Shown: positions 35,583 through 48,293 of the stretch, piece by piece
How positions within the stretch are numbered: position 1 is the stretch's first letter
Layout: each line of letters opens with the position of its first letter
Assembly: GCA_028554755.1 (NCBI GenBank)
Contig: JAPTOF010000001.1
Coordinates: forward strand, 6,244,501 to 6,308,500
DNA from: Cordia subcordata
Lineage: Eukaryota > Streptophyta > Magnoliopsida > Boraginales > Cordiaceae
Direction: 5' to 3'
Length of the DNA: 64,000 bases
Made by a program: the position numbers and the translations under genes
Notes under the pieces: generated by a model
Told to the model about the DNA's origin: nothing
Seen by the model: only the letters and a program-made list of their open reading frames with translations
The model's database searches: none

Positions 35583-36133
35583 GGGTAGGCAATTTCCACA
35601 AGCACACACTGATTAAAACATCCAACCAAACCAAACAATATTGCAAATGGCTTCTTGCCAATTGCCAATAATTGAATGGATAAAAGTTTATTGTCATCGT
35701 ATGATTACTTGCATGAAGACATCAGGAAATTTCATAGGATACATGGCAACCTTATCTAACATCATCTAATTGCTTTTCCTCTCCTTGGTGTAATTAGGGA
35801 TGGTCTTAAACTTTTTCCTAGCTCGCTACCACATGCTATATTTCTTTTTCAGTAGAAGTATGGAAGTTCAATACAATGTCAAAGGAGGGAAAAAAGGAAA
35901 AAAAAAAAATGAATCAATAATCTAGGTATATTGGAATACATTAAGTCCGGAACCAAAACCCGAGAAAAAAATCTAAAAGTTTAAAAATATGAGGCAACAC
36001 GAATGGCTAAACGCACAGACGGGCAACGGTTGGATATTTAACCCTACCGTCTAAAATACTCTAAATGCCATAAATAATTGAGAACAAAGTGTTATAGCAT
36101 TAGTAGGATGAAGGGAAAAAAAAGCCCGCAACT

Positions 36134-36391
36134 AAGGGCCCTTTTGGATTGGCTTTTTCCAAAAGCGTTTTTTTTAACAACTTTTGAAAAATAATTTTTT
36201 TTTAACAACTTTTGAAAAATAATTTTTTTTTTAGAAACTGAAAATTCTTCTAAAAAAAGCTGTACAGCTGTCTTTGAGCTTTTTTAGAATTTCAGCTTTT
36301 TTGGAAGCCAAATCAAATAGTTATTACAGATTTAATATAACTTTAAAAAAAAAAACTTTTTCTTAAAAAAAAAATTCAATCTAAACAGACT
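36134..36391. mobile_element. MITE (GGGCCCTTTTGGATTGGC family)
   Basis: The left end GGGCCCTTTTGGATTGGCTT pairs, with mismatches, with the right end TTCAATCTAAACAGACTCT. A-rich arms carry repeated CTTTTGAAAAATAA words. It is related to the elements at 46391, 46672, 47294 and 60793. Confidence 0.55.
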
Positions 36392-36659
36392 CTAAATTAG
36401 CTTGGGCCTTCCGTTATGAGTGGCATGGGATTGAAGACTTTTGCCAATTGGGATGCTTTATTGGGCTGATTGGACTTGGCTTCATTTCAATCTTTGAAAC
36501 CACCTGCAAGTCCCATGAGGTTCTTATGGAGGCGCCAAGGCAAATCCGAATTTTTATTTTAGTGAGAAGTGTGATAATAATATTTTTAAAATAAGGATGA
36601 ATTAATTTTTATATTCAAAAAATGCATATACATAAAAGATGTTGGAGGAAATGCAGAAA

Positions 36660-36870
36660 TTAGCAACGTAGTGGATTTGCTCTCGTCCTGTTTGGGGTTT
36701 GGGCTTCGGCCCTTTTCCTCTGTCTTCTTTTATCTTTCCCTAATGGGCTTCGGTTAGTCGGCCCAAGTGTTGTGGTCTTTGTCTGGTCTAGTTCCTGTGA
36801 GGCTGGGCGTCTTTGTAACTATCATCCTTAACTTAATGAAATCCTTTGCACGACAAAAACAAATAGTATT
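36660..36870 (+). mobile_element. Probable truncated LINE 3' tail
   Basis: A G/T-rich stretch (GGGCTTCGGCCC, CTTCGGTTAGTCGGCCC) ends with TTTGTAACTATC, TTAATGAAATCC and an A-rich end, the arrangement seen at 3' ends of plant L1-type elements. No coding remains. It could also be another retroelement fragment. Confidence 0.4.
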
Positions 36871-38202
36871 GCCTTGAATTTTGGCAGCCATTAGTGAAGT
36901 TCCTTTTTTTTTTCCTTTCTAGAAAAAAAATCAATCCAAATCCTCGCATTGATTTCAGATAAAAGGACCGTGTTCATGTCTGTACATGTAGAAGATCTAT
37001 TCCATTCAAAAATACATCAGCATTTGAAATTCGAGATAAATGAAAAAAGTGATACCGTTTATTAAAAAAAGAATTGTTCCGTTTAAAAAATGGTGATGAC
37101 TTGAAAGCTTACCTTATTATTTGAGAATTGTTTGGACCTAACCTTTATTTTGGAATTTTCTCCCTAATCTATGTTCATGTGAGGTAATATTTTTAACAAT
37201 TTTATATTAATCATTATTTTCATAGTATTGTAATTACGTGTTCACTTGTTAATTATTTTATTTAATTTTCAAATTTTAAAAATAATATTTTTGAACTAAT
37301 ACTCTTTTTTTTTCTTTTTGAAAGTGGCCGAAGACCAATTACATGTTACATGCAACTAACAGGAATCAATCCCATAACTACTCACTACTCAAAATGAGAG
37401 ACATATCACTAGATCACTGGCTCATTGGCTGCACTAATACATATTTGTTCACATTCTTCAAGGAAAACACTCTAGTAAACATCCGGGTATCTCCGACAAA
37501 AAGGTATTTGCCATAATGGTGGATTTTAGATAATTATTAACATAATGTTTGGAATTACTCGTGCTGTGAAATTCATTTCATTTGTCAATAATTGAAATGA
37601 ATTTCATGATTAATTATATTTTCAAATGAATTATTTTGTTTGGATTTATAAAACAATTCCAAGTCAACTCTATCATTTGTAAATCTAAATTATGCATAAA
37701 AAACACGTAAAATTAGAATTAATATGTGTATTTTACTTAAGTAACCTTTTTGTTATAATATGTTTTTGCTAATATAATATTTATAGAATAAAGGAAATAA
37801 AAACAATGTTATAAAAGACTACCAGTCAAGAAGATCCTTGGACGAGAAATGGTTGAGTTTGCAATATAATGTTAAACAAGTTAAAGTTTAAACACAGTAA
37901 TGTGATATTATATAGATGACAATACAATATTTTGGTCCTTATAAAATTTTTTTATGAATTTGTCTTACATGAAATTGTAAATTCTATGTTTGAGTTAAGA
38001 TTTGAATAAAATTTGAGCAAACGCAAGATATTAAAAAATGAATGCACAAAATTTTATGGAATTTATTTGTTTCTATTGTAAAGTTTACATAACTATTTTA
38101 TTATCCATAAAGTTAAAAGATTTATATTTTAACCCCCAAAAGATAAACCGATAAGCACTTATGGACTCTTTTAAGCTATTACTCTAACATAAAGAAGAAG
38201 CC

Positions 38203-41200
38203 ATGCTAAAGTGCATCTTCTTGCGGCCCAGTCTTAGTCTTGCTTCATCCTCGTCGCGCAGGTATCTCTACCCCCATACTAAAAGTTTATGTTTTCTTTT
38301 ATTTCATTTGACGACAAATTTTAATTTATTAATTCAATTTTGGTATTGAATTTAAGCCCCAAACATTTTTATTGCTTCGCTTTAATCATTCATTTTTCAA
38401 GTTGATTTTTATATTGTTGCAATGAGCTTCATTGTCTATATATAAAGCAACAGAGTATAAATAGTTCTGTTGTGTGACATATTATTCTTTTTGTTTATTG
38501 GCTTTTTTTTTTTTCTGGGGAACAAAAATTGAATCTTTGATTTTATTCTTTTCGTTTACTTAGCTTTTAGTTTTTCTTTTCAATATTAATTTTTTCAGGT
38601 GGATATAATATATTAATTTATTGATATCTGATCTTGTCAACCTGCAGAACAATTTGTATGAGCAAAATGAGTACAACAGCTGGACCATCGATTCCTAAAT
38701 TTGTTCCCATTGAACAAAATACATCAATAAGTCATCCTGATGGTACTTTTATTGTGTGAAATTTGGATTGTCCATTTTTGTTTATTTATCCCAATAAAAT
38801 TTGAAACATGTCTCCAATATTACAGGGAAAAAATTCAGTCTTGTATCATACAACATTTTGGCTCAGGTATGTGAACCCTTTAAACTTTGAAGTTACAGTG
38901 TGATAGTTGATTTTATTCTGTGCAGGGTATTGGCTGTGAATTCAGAATTTCACGTTTCTCTTAGTGTTTGTGCATTCAATACCTGTAATTTACATCTAAC
39001 GATGAATCAATTTGTAAAGAAAAGGAAAAGAAAAGAATAATTTGGACGAAAATTGACTTGATTTCTGTTTGTTTATTGAACTCTTGATGAACTTTAAGTT
39101 TGGTGCTTTTCTGCCAATCCTTTTGCTTGTTAAGACTTTGGCCACTTTGATTTGCAGGTTTATGTGAAAAGCGTTCTGTTTCCACACTCTCCATCAGCTT
39201 GTCTGAAGTAAATTCACTTTTCCTGCTATGCATATGGGATTGCTTAAAAATGTTCTCTATTTCAACCTTGGTTAAAAATGTTTTTTTCTTTTCTTCTTCC
39301 TTAATTTAGTAAGGGTCGTATATTCAAATAAATGGTTAACAACAATCGGTGTTATGCTGAAATTGTTGAAAGCTTCTAACTTGGCACAAGATATGCTAAA
39401 TTATCCATCAGCTTGAGAGTGTACATGGCTTCAGCCCATAGACCCAATGTAGAAACTATGAAAGTAAATTCTGGATATATGAGATGATGCATTTGTTGAA
39501 TTTTCTTTCTTCTAATGGCTAGAAGTTTTAACTGCTCTTGACAAAGGTCAATATGAGTTCCAAAATTTTTATAAACTACAAATTTTAGGAAGGAAGGAAA
39601 TGCATGGATGAAAAAGAGGAGGAAGCCTTAACTAGCTCCTCCAAAGAGATTACTACATGTTAAAGAATTGCATTGACTCATTTTCTAGCATACCAGTTAT
39701 TGCACCTTATGTATGAAAAGGGTAGCACTTAGGGCATTCAATTTCCTGGTGATAGCCAGTGGATTTCTGGTTAACATATATTTATGGATGTGATTATTGA
39801 ATTCATCTATTTGTACGTGAATTCTGAAGCCGTGCCTAAGTTTATATGTAACTGTTGCAGGTGGAAAGCTCGTTCACGGGCAATTTTGACTGTCCTAAAG
39901 AGTTTCGGGACGGATTTCCTTTGCCTACAGGTTTCAGATTTTGTGATTACTGTTGTTTGCCAACTTTCGGATGATAAAAACTTGCTTACAAATTTTCCTT
40001 TCAACATTTTTCATTCCAGAATTTCTGGTCTTTAAATTAATGTCTGACCTCAGGAAGTAGATGAGTATGAGAGCTTCTATAAAAGAAATATGGAGAGCTT
40101 TGGTTATTCAAGTGTTTACATTCAGAGGAGTGGACAAAAGCGCGATGGTTGTGGCATCTTTTATAAGCAAAGCCGGTATGCTAAATCTTTCAACGCACCA
40201 TCTCCCTCGCTTTCTCCAATTGGAAAAAATAACCAGCATTTATATAGATTCAAGGTGACCTGATAGACTTGGAGGTGACTGGTATACTGATTCATTTTTA
40301 ATTTAAGCTTGTGCTCCTAAACATTATCATTTGGGAAGCCCTTTTGAACTTTTCTTTGAATCATCAATAATGAATGGATACGATCATATTGTTTCAGTTT
40401 CTGTTGCTAGACTTTGTTCAATCCCTAGGATAGAATATTCACAGATGCACTAGAATTCTTCTTTGTATGCTGTTTATATTCAAATTGTTGCAGTAGATAA
40501 AAATAAATTCATGAAACTTCCATAAGTCTCACTATGAGTCTATGTATTAGATGGACAATTTCAAATGTCATAATCGATTTGTCTCACCTTTGTTTCTAAT
40601 TCAAATTAGTGCAGAGCTAATCATAGAACAGAAGGTAGACTATAATGATCTGGTAGACTCAATTCAAGATGGAGCAACATGTGGTGAGGATAAAGATGGC
40701 ATTCCATCAGCAGGCCAAGAAGAGCACCCAGAGTCCAAAAGTGGTATGCCTTTTATGCTTGTAATTCTTGTCTAATCAAATACCAATGGTGTATGCCTCC
40801 AACCATGCCAAGTCACAATCACGTTGCCTCACCTCAAGGTGCACCCTTATTTTTATTGAAACATTTTTATCAACAATGGAATCTTTAGGATGTCTGATTG
40901 AGTCCCAGAAACCTCTGTGTTAGTTTGGTTAGCCTGTGGCTGTAATTTATAGTTCTGGTTACTTGATGTGAATGTATATTTTTTTGCATTTTACTGCACA
41001 AATTGGTTTATTTCATCTTACCTGCGCACTAGTTTTTCTCACCTTCTTTCTGATAGACTCATTTCCCTTGTTTCTCTCCAATCATTTATTATCATTTTAA
41101 CGTATCCTAGTACATGAGAATGATAAAAGTTTCATTCAATCAATTTTCTTTTCCTCACATTTTCTAGGTTACTGGAAAAGCTTGAACTAGTCTTGTTAGT

Positions 41201-44200
41201 GTCCATGTTCACTTATATTCTTAAGAAATGGTGGGCCAAACTTCTCATAGCTGCAGGATGTTGAACGTTTTGGTTACGGCTTTCCAAAATAGAAATACAT
41301 GAAACAGTTGCATGAACATAGGCTCATGTTACAGTTCTGTTTTAAAGCTTTTGTTCGCAATTATGATGTGCAGTCTGGTGAAGTTTCTCATGTTTAGGTA
41401 GGACATACTTTGCAGTACTTCATTTTAGGACTATTTACTGAGTTATGAGAAGTGAGAATTTCAAAGATTCTTGCTTTCAGGTACTGGTGGTCATCAAAGT
41501 TGTAGGTTTGGTTCATCCATATGATAGTTGGCTCAGATGGTATACTCTATTTCCAAAGCAGTAGCAAAAAATTGTCTGTTTTGACCTATATGTCAAACAA
41601 AATCTTTCGATTACTGACTAGCAGAGCTGTTTGTGGTAAAAGTGCACAAGTTTGTACTGGGTGCAGAGAGATAACTTTAAAGAAATACAAATTTCTCTTT
41701 CCCCTGGAGCACAAGAGCCTGTACTTTTTGAGTTTTTGTTATATCATTGAGTCACGGTTTTGTTCAGAAATACATAGAGAAAAGATACTGAGACACTTGG
41801 AGAAAATATACCAGACTAACCTAACTATTATAGTTTAGTTATACCAGACACTGATTTGTACTTGGTCATGGATGTTTAAATGAAGGCAACCTAGGCTGAG
41901 ACAAGACTGACCTAGTTACTGCAGTCAGGTTCTATTGGCAGAGTCTTCATAATGTTCTTGGTTTTGGAATATATGAACACAACAATAATATTATAGTGAA
42001 AAGAGAATTCTACCAGCTTTTTTATTTTTATTTTCCACATGGTATCTGCTAAAGGTTGAAGTATTTCACTATTTTGAGTTCACCTGACAAAAATTTCTCA
42101 TTTAACTTGATTTGGAAAAAATAGATGTTAAATTTAAGACTTAACTAATGATGAAGCCATTTTAAATCTTTTCCCCTTCATCTTCCAGACACAAAGAAAA
42201 CAGTAGCACGGTCCCTCTTGCCCCTATTCGGACCTTATTGAAGGAACATAATAGGAGGATCTTCAAGGGAAGGAAATGCCACTTTATTTTTGGCAGCACT
42301 TTCAGTTACACGATTTTTGGTTGGACTAAATGTTATGGATAATATACAAGAATGCACAGATACCTATAAAAGTTTTTGTAAATATTTGGGGGTTGCACCC
42401 CCTGGATGCATATTAATAAAATTCTCCACTTCTCAAAAGAATTCCCCCCCCCCCCCCCTCTGTTGCATAACTGTAAATCCATAGACCTTATTGAAGTCTG
42501 CTTTTTTGCAGTTTAAGGCTCGAAGCTGGAATGGACCCCCTTTTTGATTTCGCTCAAGTTGTGAATTTCCTAATTTCTTATCTTACTGTGAGTTAGTTAC
42601 CTGTTGAGCCCACTTAGAGGGATAAGGCTTGGTTTGGTTATTTTAAGTTAGTCACCTATCAAAAGATTAACTTTATCTTGGTAGTTTATTGTTATTCTGT
42701 TTTCACATGTAGCTATGAAAAACACAAACAGTGATCGTGGAGATCCCAATGATCCTCGCATAAGATTGAAACGTGATTGTGTTGGTGTCATGGCAGCCTT
42801 TAAACTCAATTCTGGTCATCCCTTAATTGTTGCAAACACTCACCTTTATTGGTAAGCTGGTTCAAGTTCAAAAAGCATTTAATTTTTCATCTTAAATTTT
42901 CTACGGTATAAAACAATTTGCTGGATTATAAGAAGTTGTCTCTGAATTGTTTGTTCAGGGACCCAGAATGGGCTGACGTCAAACTTGCACAGGCTAAATA
43001 TCTGCTATCACGTCTAGCGGAATTTAAAATGCTGGTATCAGACAAATTTGATTGCATACCTTCTGTAGTTGTAGCTGGAGACTTCAATTCAGTTCCTGGT
43101 GATCAGGTTTGTTATTGTGCTCTATTCTGTTGGATATTTGTTATGGGCTAATAGAGGGAAATATTATTCGAATTATGAATGGTGGCTACTCTTTGTTGTC
43201 AATTTTCCCTGCACATTTCTCCAACTACGAATGCAATCATGAGGAATGCTCCTGTGATGATCAAATAATTCATTGCTAATCATTTGGTTTACATCTATAT
43301 TATAATTCTTATAAACTATTCTAGTCCTTATTACTAATAGCTACATTATTCCTGTTTGATTGTTGTGCAACTTTTTCCCAAATTTTTCCTGGTTTTGTTT
43401 CCCTTGGTACTTTTCTAACCCTGCCTATTGACTGACGACAAACTCCCAAAAATGAAAGAAAAGAAAAAGGAAGAAAATAAAGGCAAAGAATTACCCAAAT
43501 GGGAGGGGCTAGAGGAGAAGTCGGACAGGGAGAAACCAAAGGATAAATTAATTGAAGTAAAATCCTTCAAGTTACTAGCTCATGTAATTTCTTTGGTGTA
43601 TTTTGAGGGTGGTCTGGAGTGATTGGTTGTGGGTGGTCTGGAGGGATTAGGTGTCTGAAAGTGATTTACAACTTTGTGCAAAAGCTTCCCATTTTTAATT
43701 TATTAAAAGTTAGCAAGGAGAAAACATTCATATTATCTGCAACAATAGTTCATAATGAGCAGCTCACCCTTGTGTTGGTGGAAGCTCTCTCAAGTGTAAT
43801 ACTTTTACATCTCAGTTTGTCCGTTTAAACACAGATCTGATTTGTTGTACGTGGTTGTATTATTCCATATTACAGTTGCGAAACGCTTTTGTCATCTTCT
43901 TGTATTCTCAAGCCTTTCTTCTTGCACAACATGATTTAACTTTCTTCTGTATTTAAGTTTTTGTTTGTTAAACGTGTGGCTTGGTTGAAATTTACAACTG
44001 AGTAACCAAACAGTAAAAGATTTAGCATGTCAAAATGGCCAGTATGAGCATGAACTTGCAGATACTATTCCAACTTGGTCCTTGGTCTGCTATGCCTATT
44101 ACTTTTTAGGCTGGAAATACCGGAAGATCAATTCCTTATTGGGAAGCCTTTTCTTTTATTCCCCTCTTCTCCAATTAGCAATGCAATCACTTGGAGTGCA

Positions 44201-44924
44201 AGTTTCCTTGATAACCAAATAATCTATTGCTTGTAATCTGGTAGACTGTTCTGCATCTATATTATAGTTCTAACATACATAAAATATGTGTATGTATATA
44301 TTTGTATATATATTTCTTTTTCTTCTGATTCTGTTTTCTTTCTGTGGTGCGGGTAAAGAAAAGCAAGAAAGGGCTATGAAGTTGGTAATTTATGTAGCAT
44401 TGTTTCTCAAGCTTATTAGCTCTCTGAATGGTTACAGCCTATTAATTAGATGTCATGTATGTTGGGGTTATCCAGTTCTTCAGGCTTTTTGTGATAAATA
44501 CAAATTTATTGCAGCCAGTTTGCCCTATTTATATTTTCCCAGTCCTTGTTTAAGACGTCTTGTTCACTTATGAAATTCCTTGCAGGCTATATAATAAATG
44601 ATTTGTGAGTGTATGTTATTCCAGGTATATCGCTACCTTGTTTCTGGCACATCTGTGGATGGACCTCCCCAAGGAAGCTTTGATGATGTGCCTATTCCAT
44701 TATGCAGTGTTTATGAACACACAAGAGGGGAACCACGGTTTACAAACTGTACACCCGGTTTTACTGGCACCCTTGATTATATATTTTTCTCCCCTGATAG
44801 CCGATTAAAGCCAGTGAATCTCCTCGAACTACCGCAATCAGAATCCCCTGATGTAGGTGGCGGGTTGCCAAATCACTACCATCCAAGTGACCATCTTCCA
44901 ATTGGGGTTGAATTTGAAATTTAG
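38203..44924 (+). CDS. CCR4-4: Carbon catabolite repressor protein 4 homolog 4 (EEP-family nuclease), ten exons
   Basis: Exons are 38203-38261, 38648-38742, 38826-38866, 39158-39207, 39861-39930, 40054-40175, 40610-40743, 42713-42851, 42959-43106 and 44625-44924, giving 385 residues with consistent phases. It belongs to the endonuclease/exonuclease/phosphatase fold, Mg-dependent 3'-exonucleases/deadenylases acting on mRNA poly(A). Catalytic blocks are all present: KKFSLVSYNILAQ, Glu106 (LQEVDEY), KRDGC, THLYW (233-237), Asp278 and Asn280 (GDFNSVPGD), Asp375 and His376 (PSDHLP). It matches Arabidopsis At1g31500 as I remember it, including VKLAQAKYLLSRL and FTNCTPGF. Exon 1 encodes a Ser/Arg-rich leader (MLKCIFLRPSLSLASSSSRR) that looks like an organelle presequence. 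A later ATG (MSKMST) could give a cytosolic or nuclear form. Introns 7 and 9 are long (about 2.0 and 1.5 kb). Confidence 0.93.
43198..44278. repeat. Imperfect direct duplication within intron 9 of CCR4-4
   Basis: About 43205-43315 and 44158-44278 share CTCCAAxTAxxAATGCAATCA, then AAATAATxxATTGCT, then CATCTATATTATAxTTCT in the same order, about 950 bases apart. This points to an old intronic duplication. Confidence 0.65.
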
Positions 44925-46390
44925 GCTACATCTAAAACATCTAGTTCTAGATTTTTTTATCATTATTTCTTGTTGGGAGGTCACAATTTTATTTAATTAT
45001 TCTTTTTTTTTTTGTCCGTCTGATATCTCTTGTAGGCTTTTATAACACTGGGGCAAAATTTTGGTAGACATTGAAAGTTTAGTCTCGTCATGTATTCCCA
45101 GACAGATCTGTTAATGGTTAATTCAAAACATTCCTCAAAACTTGAAAGAGGTTTTTGGAGAATACATCAATTCAAGTGCTTCCTCTTATGGCTTAACATG
45201 TTGAAGATTATATAGCAAGTTTTCTTGAGTGCCTTGTACTCAATTTTGATGAGAATGGAGAAAGATCTTATGTTGGTTCCTCTTGCTGCTGACATGGGAA
45301 AATTGCTCAAAAATGAAGCTTCTTGTACCGAGTAAAAATGAAAAGTAAGATGTCTGACTTCATAGTTATGTCGAACCAGATGTTTGAATAGTTCATCTAT
45401 TACGTGTTTTTATTGTTGGGTATATGTCTCAGAACTCTGTACTCAGCTAACTTAACATTTTATATTTGGCTGAATTTCTTTTGAGATCTGCAGTGCATCA
45501 TGATGAGTCTTGAAGCTCATATACAGATATCAACATGTAGGCGTGAACTGTAGGTCACTATCGTCTTCCTATCAGATCTCTTTCATGTCCTTTGTACTTC
45601 TAAGGTGGACATCTTAACTTAATCCTTTGCTTTGTGTATACCATGTCATTTTTATTTCAGTAGTTTCATATATCTATGCTACCCATTTAACAGAAAGTTA
45701 TACTTATTTGCATGCTTTGCATCAATCTCTGCAGAAACTTTTCTTGGATTTCATTTGCATGCCCTTAAATTGTCTAAAGATTTGCTTTTACTTCTTCAAG
45801 AGTATGCAAACTTTCCCCATTTGTTCATAATACTTCCCCTTTCCTATGATAGAGCTTTGATGAAGACACTTCGATGAAATCTTGCGTGTTTAAAGCTAAT
45901 AGAAGAAATAACTCTCCATAAGAAAGAACAATGTTAGTAAGTTTACATAGCCGACCTTAAGGTCTGAGTTTGATTTGGTTTTATATAATAGTACTCCATC
46001 ATCAACAGTACTATTTGCCACAGAGTGTGGTGTGTGGCTGAAATATCTTTGAGCTTCACAGCCCTCCAATGGAGAAAACTTGTGTGGTTCTGGTTTTATC
46101 AATCACATTCTGTTCAAAAGCTACTAGATGACAGGTCACATCCTTACTGAATTAAGGGGACTAACACTTAACCTAAGAAAAATGGAAATACTAAACTGGT
46201 TCTCATGTCCTTTTTGTTTTTGGACCACTATACCACTGAAAATGGTAAGTAGGGATCGGTCTCCTTTGTGTTTTGCCAGTTAGGTGTGTAGTTACTAGTT
46301 AGTGTCCCTTACCAACGGGAGATGCAATGTTATGGACACGCAAGTTGTTGTTAATAAGGTCATCGCCCATGGGCCCGGGTAAGAGTGTTA

Positions 46391-46668
46391 AGGCTTGTCT
46401 GGATTGACTTTTTGTAACAAGTATTATTTTTAGATATTGGGTTGACATTTTTTAAAAAGTATTATTTCTATGTAACTTGTGAAAAGTACTTTTTTGAAAG
46501 GTTGAAACTTTTGACTTTTGAAAAAAAATTGAAATGAAGCTTTTCTTTAAAGTTTCAGTTTTTTTTGGAAGCTGATTCAAGTACTTGTTATAAAATTAAT
46601 GTGCTTTTTTTAATGAGAAAATAGTGCTTTTCCGTAAAAAGGGAGAAAAAGCCGATTCAAATGGACCC
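46391..46668. mobile_element. MITE, GGATTGACTTTTT family, first of an adjacent pair
   Basis: It begins AGGCTTGTCTGGATTGACTT and ends AAGCCGATTCAAATGGACCC, inverted with mismatches, flanked by TTA at 46388-46390 and 46669-46671. It is 278 bp with a poly-A/T-rich interior. Confidence 0.7.
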
Positions 46669-46671
46669 TTA

Positions 46672-46894
46672 GGGCTCATTTGGATTTTTTTTAAAAGTGT
46701 TTCTTTAACAACTTAAAAAAAATATTTTGATAAGTTAAAAATTTTGGCTTCTGAAAAAAAGTTATATTTGAGCTTTTTTTTCAGAATTTTATCTTTGTTG
46801 AAAGTTAAGTCAAATAGTTATAGTAAAAAGAATACACTTTTTTCAAAAAAAAAAAGATTTTTCCTTAAAAAAAAAAACCAATTGAAACATGACT
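46672..46894. mobile_element. MITE of the same family, adjacent second copy
   Basis: It begins GGGCTCATTTGGATTTTTTT and ends CCAATTGAAACATGACT, with TTA before it (shared with the previous element) and after it (46895-46897). The two elements abut with a single TTA between them. Confidence 0.65.
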
Positions 46895-47293
46895 TTAGTG
46901 GAGGTGGAATTAGAATATTTTATCACTAAGGTTAAGTAGTTTCAGAAATCGAAATTAATGAGGTTATATTGGAATCTGCCTTTGGGGTTAGGGATGTCAG
47001 GCTTCGACCATTCGCCAAATTGTTAAAAATCTTTAAACTAATTTTAAATGAAAATGGCAATGATAAGCTGTTTCAATCATGCCATATCAAGTTAGATAAT
47101 CCAATCTCTTTATTAATCCCAAAAAAAATATTTCAGTAATACAAATATATTAATAATTAATGCTCTTTGGAATAATTGACTAGTTTTACTATAAAGCAAA
47201 CTAAGTCATAAACAATTCTCATTAATTTGATAATACCATTTATTTCTACATATGGAATGTTGTCTCACTTCTCTTTGCTTAATTATCATTATA

Positions 47294-48112
47294 GGACCTG
47301 TTTAGATTGGCTTACTTGTTTTTCTGAAAAAAACACATCTTTTTTAGAATAAGTGTTTGGATTAACTTAAAAAAAAAAGAGTTAAAACTCTGAAAAAAGT
47401 TTACTCTAGAATTTTTTTGCCCTGTTTGGAGTTCTTATTTCCTACAAAAATTGAAAAAATAGTTGCAAATGTGTTTACCAATTGAAAATCCAAAAGTTTA
47501 TCCACTATACAACTAAAAAAGTGCATTGATTGTTTATTGCTTTCAAGTATTTTCTCTTTTATACAAGTAAAAAATACATTGAAAAAATTACAATCATTTT
47601 TCCAAGTTTGAAAGAGTGCGTGTACTTGTGTGTGTATATATATACTTGTATTTTTTGTTGTTATTATTAAATTTATCGTTATTTTTTTCCTTATTGCATG
47701 TTGAGATGGATATGAGTTGAAATTAAGAATTAGATGAAGTTAAAAGAAAAAAATCAATAAATAAACAAATAGTAAGACAATGAGGAGAATTGAACTAAAG
47801 ATTGCTTAAAATTCCAAAATTTTAGGCATGTATTTTTAATGGAGAATTGTTGGAGAATACTTCAAATTTATTGAAGGAAACTTTAGAAACATTTTCTTTA
47901 ATTTGGAAAATTTGGAAAACTGTATTTTGGTTCTCATTTTAGAAAAATTTTCTTTGTAAACATGATGTTTGTTTTTTGCTTTTTAATTTTTTCTAGAAAC
48001 AATTCTAGTTTTCTATAAATAAATAAGACCTTTAACGTTTTGAAAGAGCATTTTTTTCTTCAAAAGATTTAAAAAAAACACTTTTGACAAAAGCCAATTC
48101 AAACGAGTCTTT
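47294..48112. mobile_element. Larger related MITE, possibly with an internal insertion
   Basis: The left end GGACCTGTTTAGATTGGCTT matches in inverted orientation the right end AAGCCAATTCAAACGAGTC. At about 820 bp it is longer than its relatives. The interior from about 47410 (CCTGTTTGGAGTTCTTATTT to TTTTTCTAGAAACAATTC near 48005) looks like a second element inserted in it. Confidence 0.55.
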
Positions 48113-48123
48113 ATTTGTTAGTG

Positions 48124-48283
48124 TCATCGGCATCCTCACATAGAGCCTCTATATAAACCGCATAGACATCTCCACTGTATGCTTTGCTCTAGAACACTGC
48201 TCAACTTAAAACAAGTCTATAATATCATCTGCATCCTCACATAGAGCCCATATATAAACCACTTAGGCATCTCCATTGTATAC
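48124..48283 (+). promoter_or_regulatory. Duplicated core promoter with two TATA boxes
   Basis: 48124-48182 and 48225-48283 are diverged copies of one about 59-bp segment (GCATCCTCACATAGAGCC, TATATAAACC, GCATCTCCATTGTAT or close variants). Each has TATATAAA (48150-48157 and 48251-48258). The downstream TATA would start transcripts near 48282, only about a dozen bases before the ATG at 48294; the upstream one would leave a leader of about 110 bases. Confidence 0.7.
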
Positions 48284-48293
48284 ACAAGTTTCA

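Larger units (their letters stand above)
30661..38202. other. Intergenic, AT-rich, no gene supported
   Basis: It contains the repeats listed separately plus a degenerate AT-rich repeat zone at about 32010-32460 (recurring TGAATAAATTGTGA-like words). Around 37530-37690, AATTCATTT/AAATGAATT words resemble the MITE at 59673. No conserved coding exon was recognised before the CCR4-type gene. Confidence 0.5.
44925..48123. other. 3' flank of CCR4-4 and MITE-rich intergenic DNA
   Basis: The first several hundred bases are probably 3' UTR and terminator of CCR4-4 (no clear poly(A) signal chosen). 46391-48112 is a cluster of related MITEs, listed separately. Short open frames such as 45627-45877 carry no protein signature. 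Confidence 0.5.

Noticed and set aside
48276..48293. Extended start of the small gene at 48276
   Set aside because: The codon there is TTG, not ATG; the first ATG in frame is 48294.
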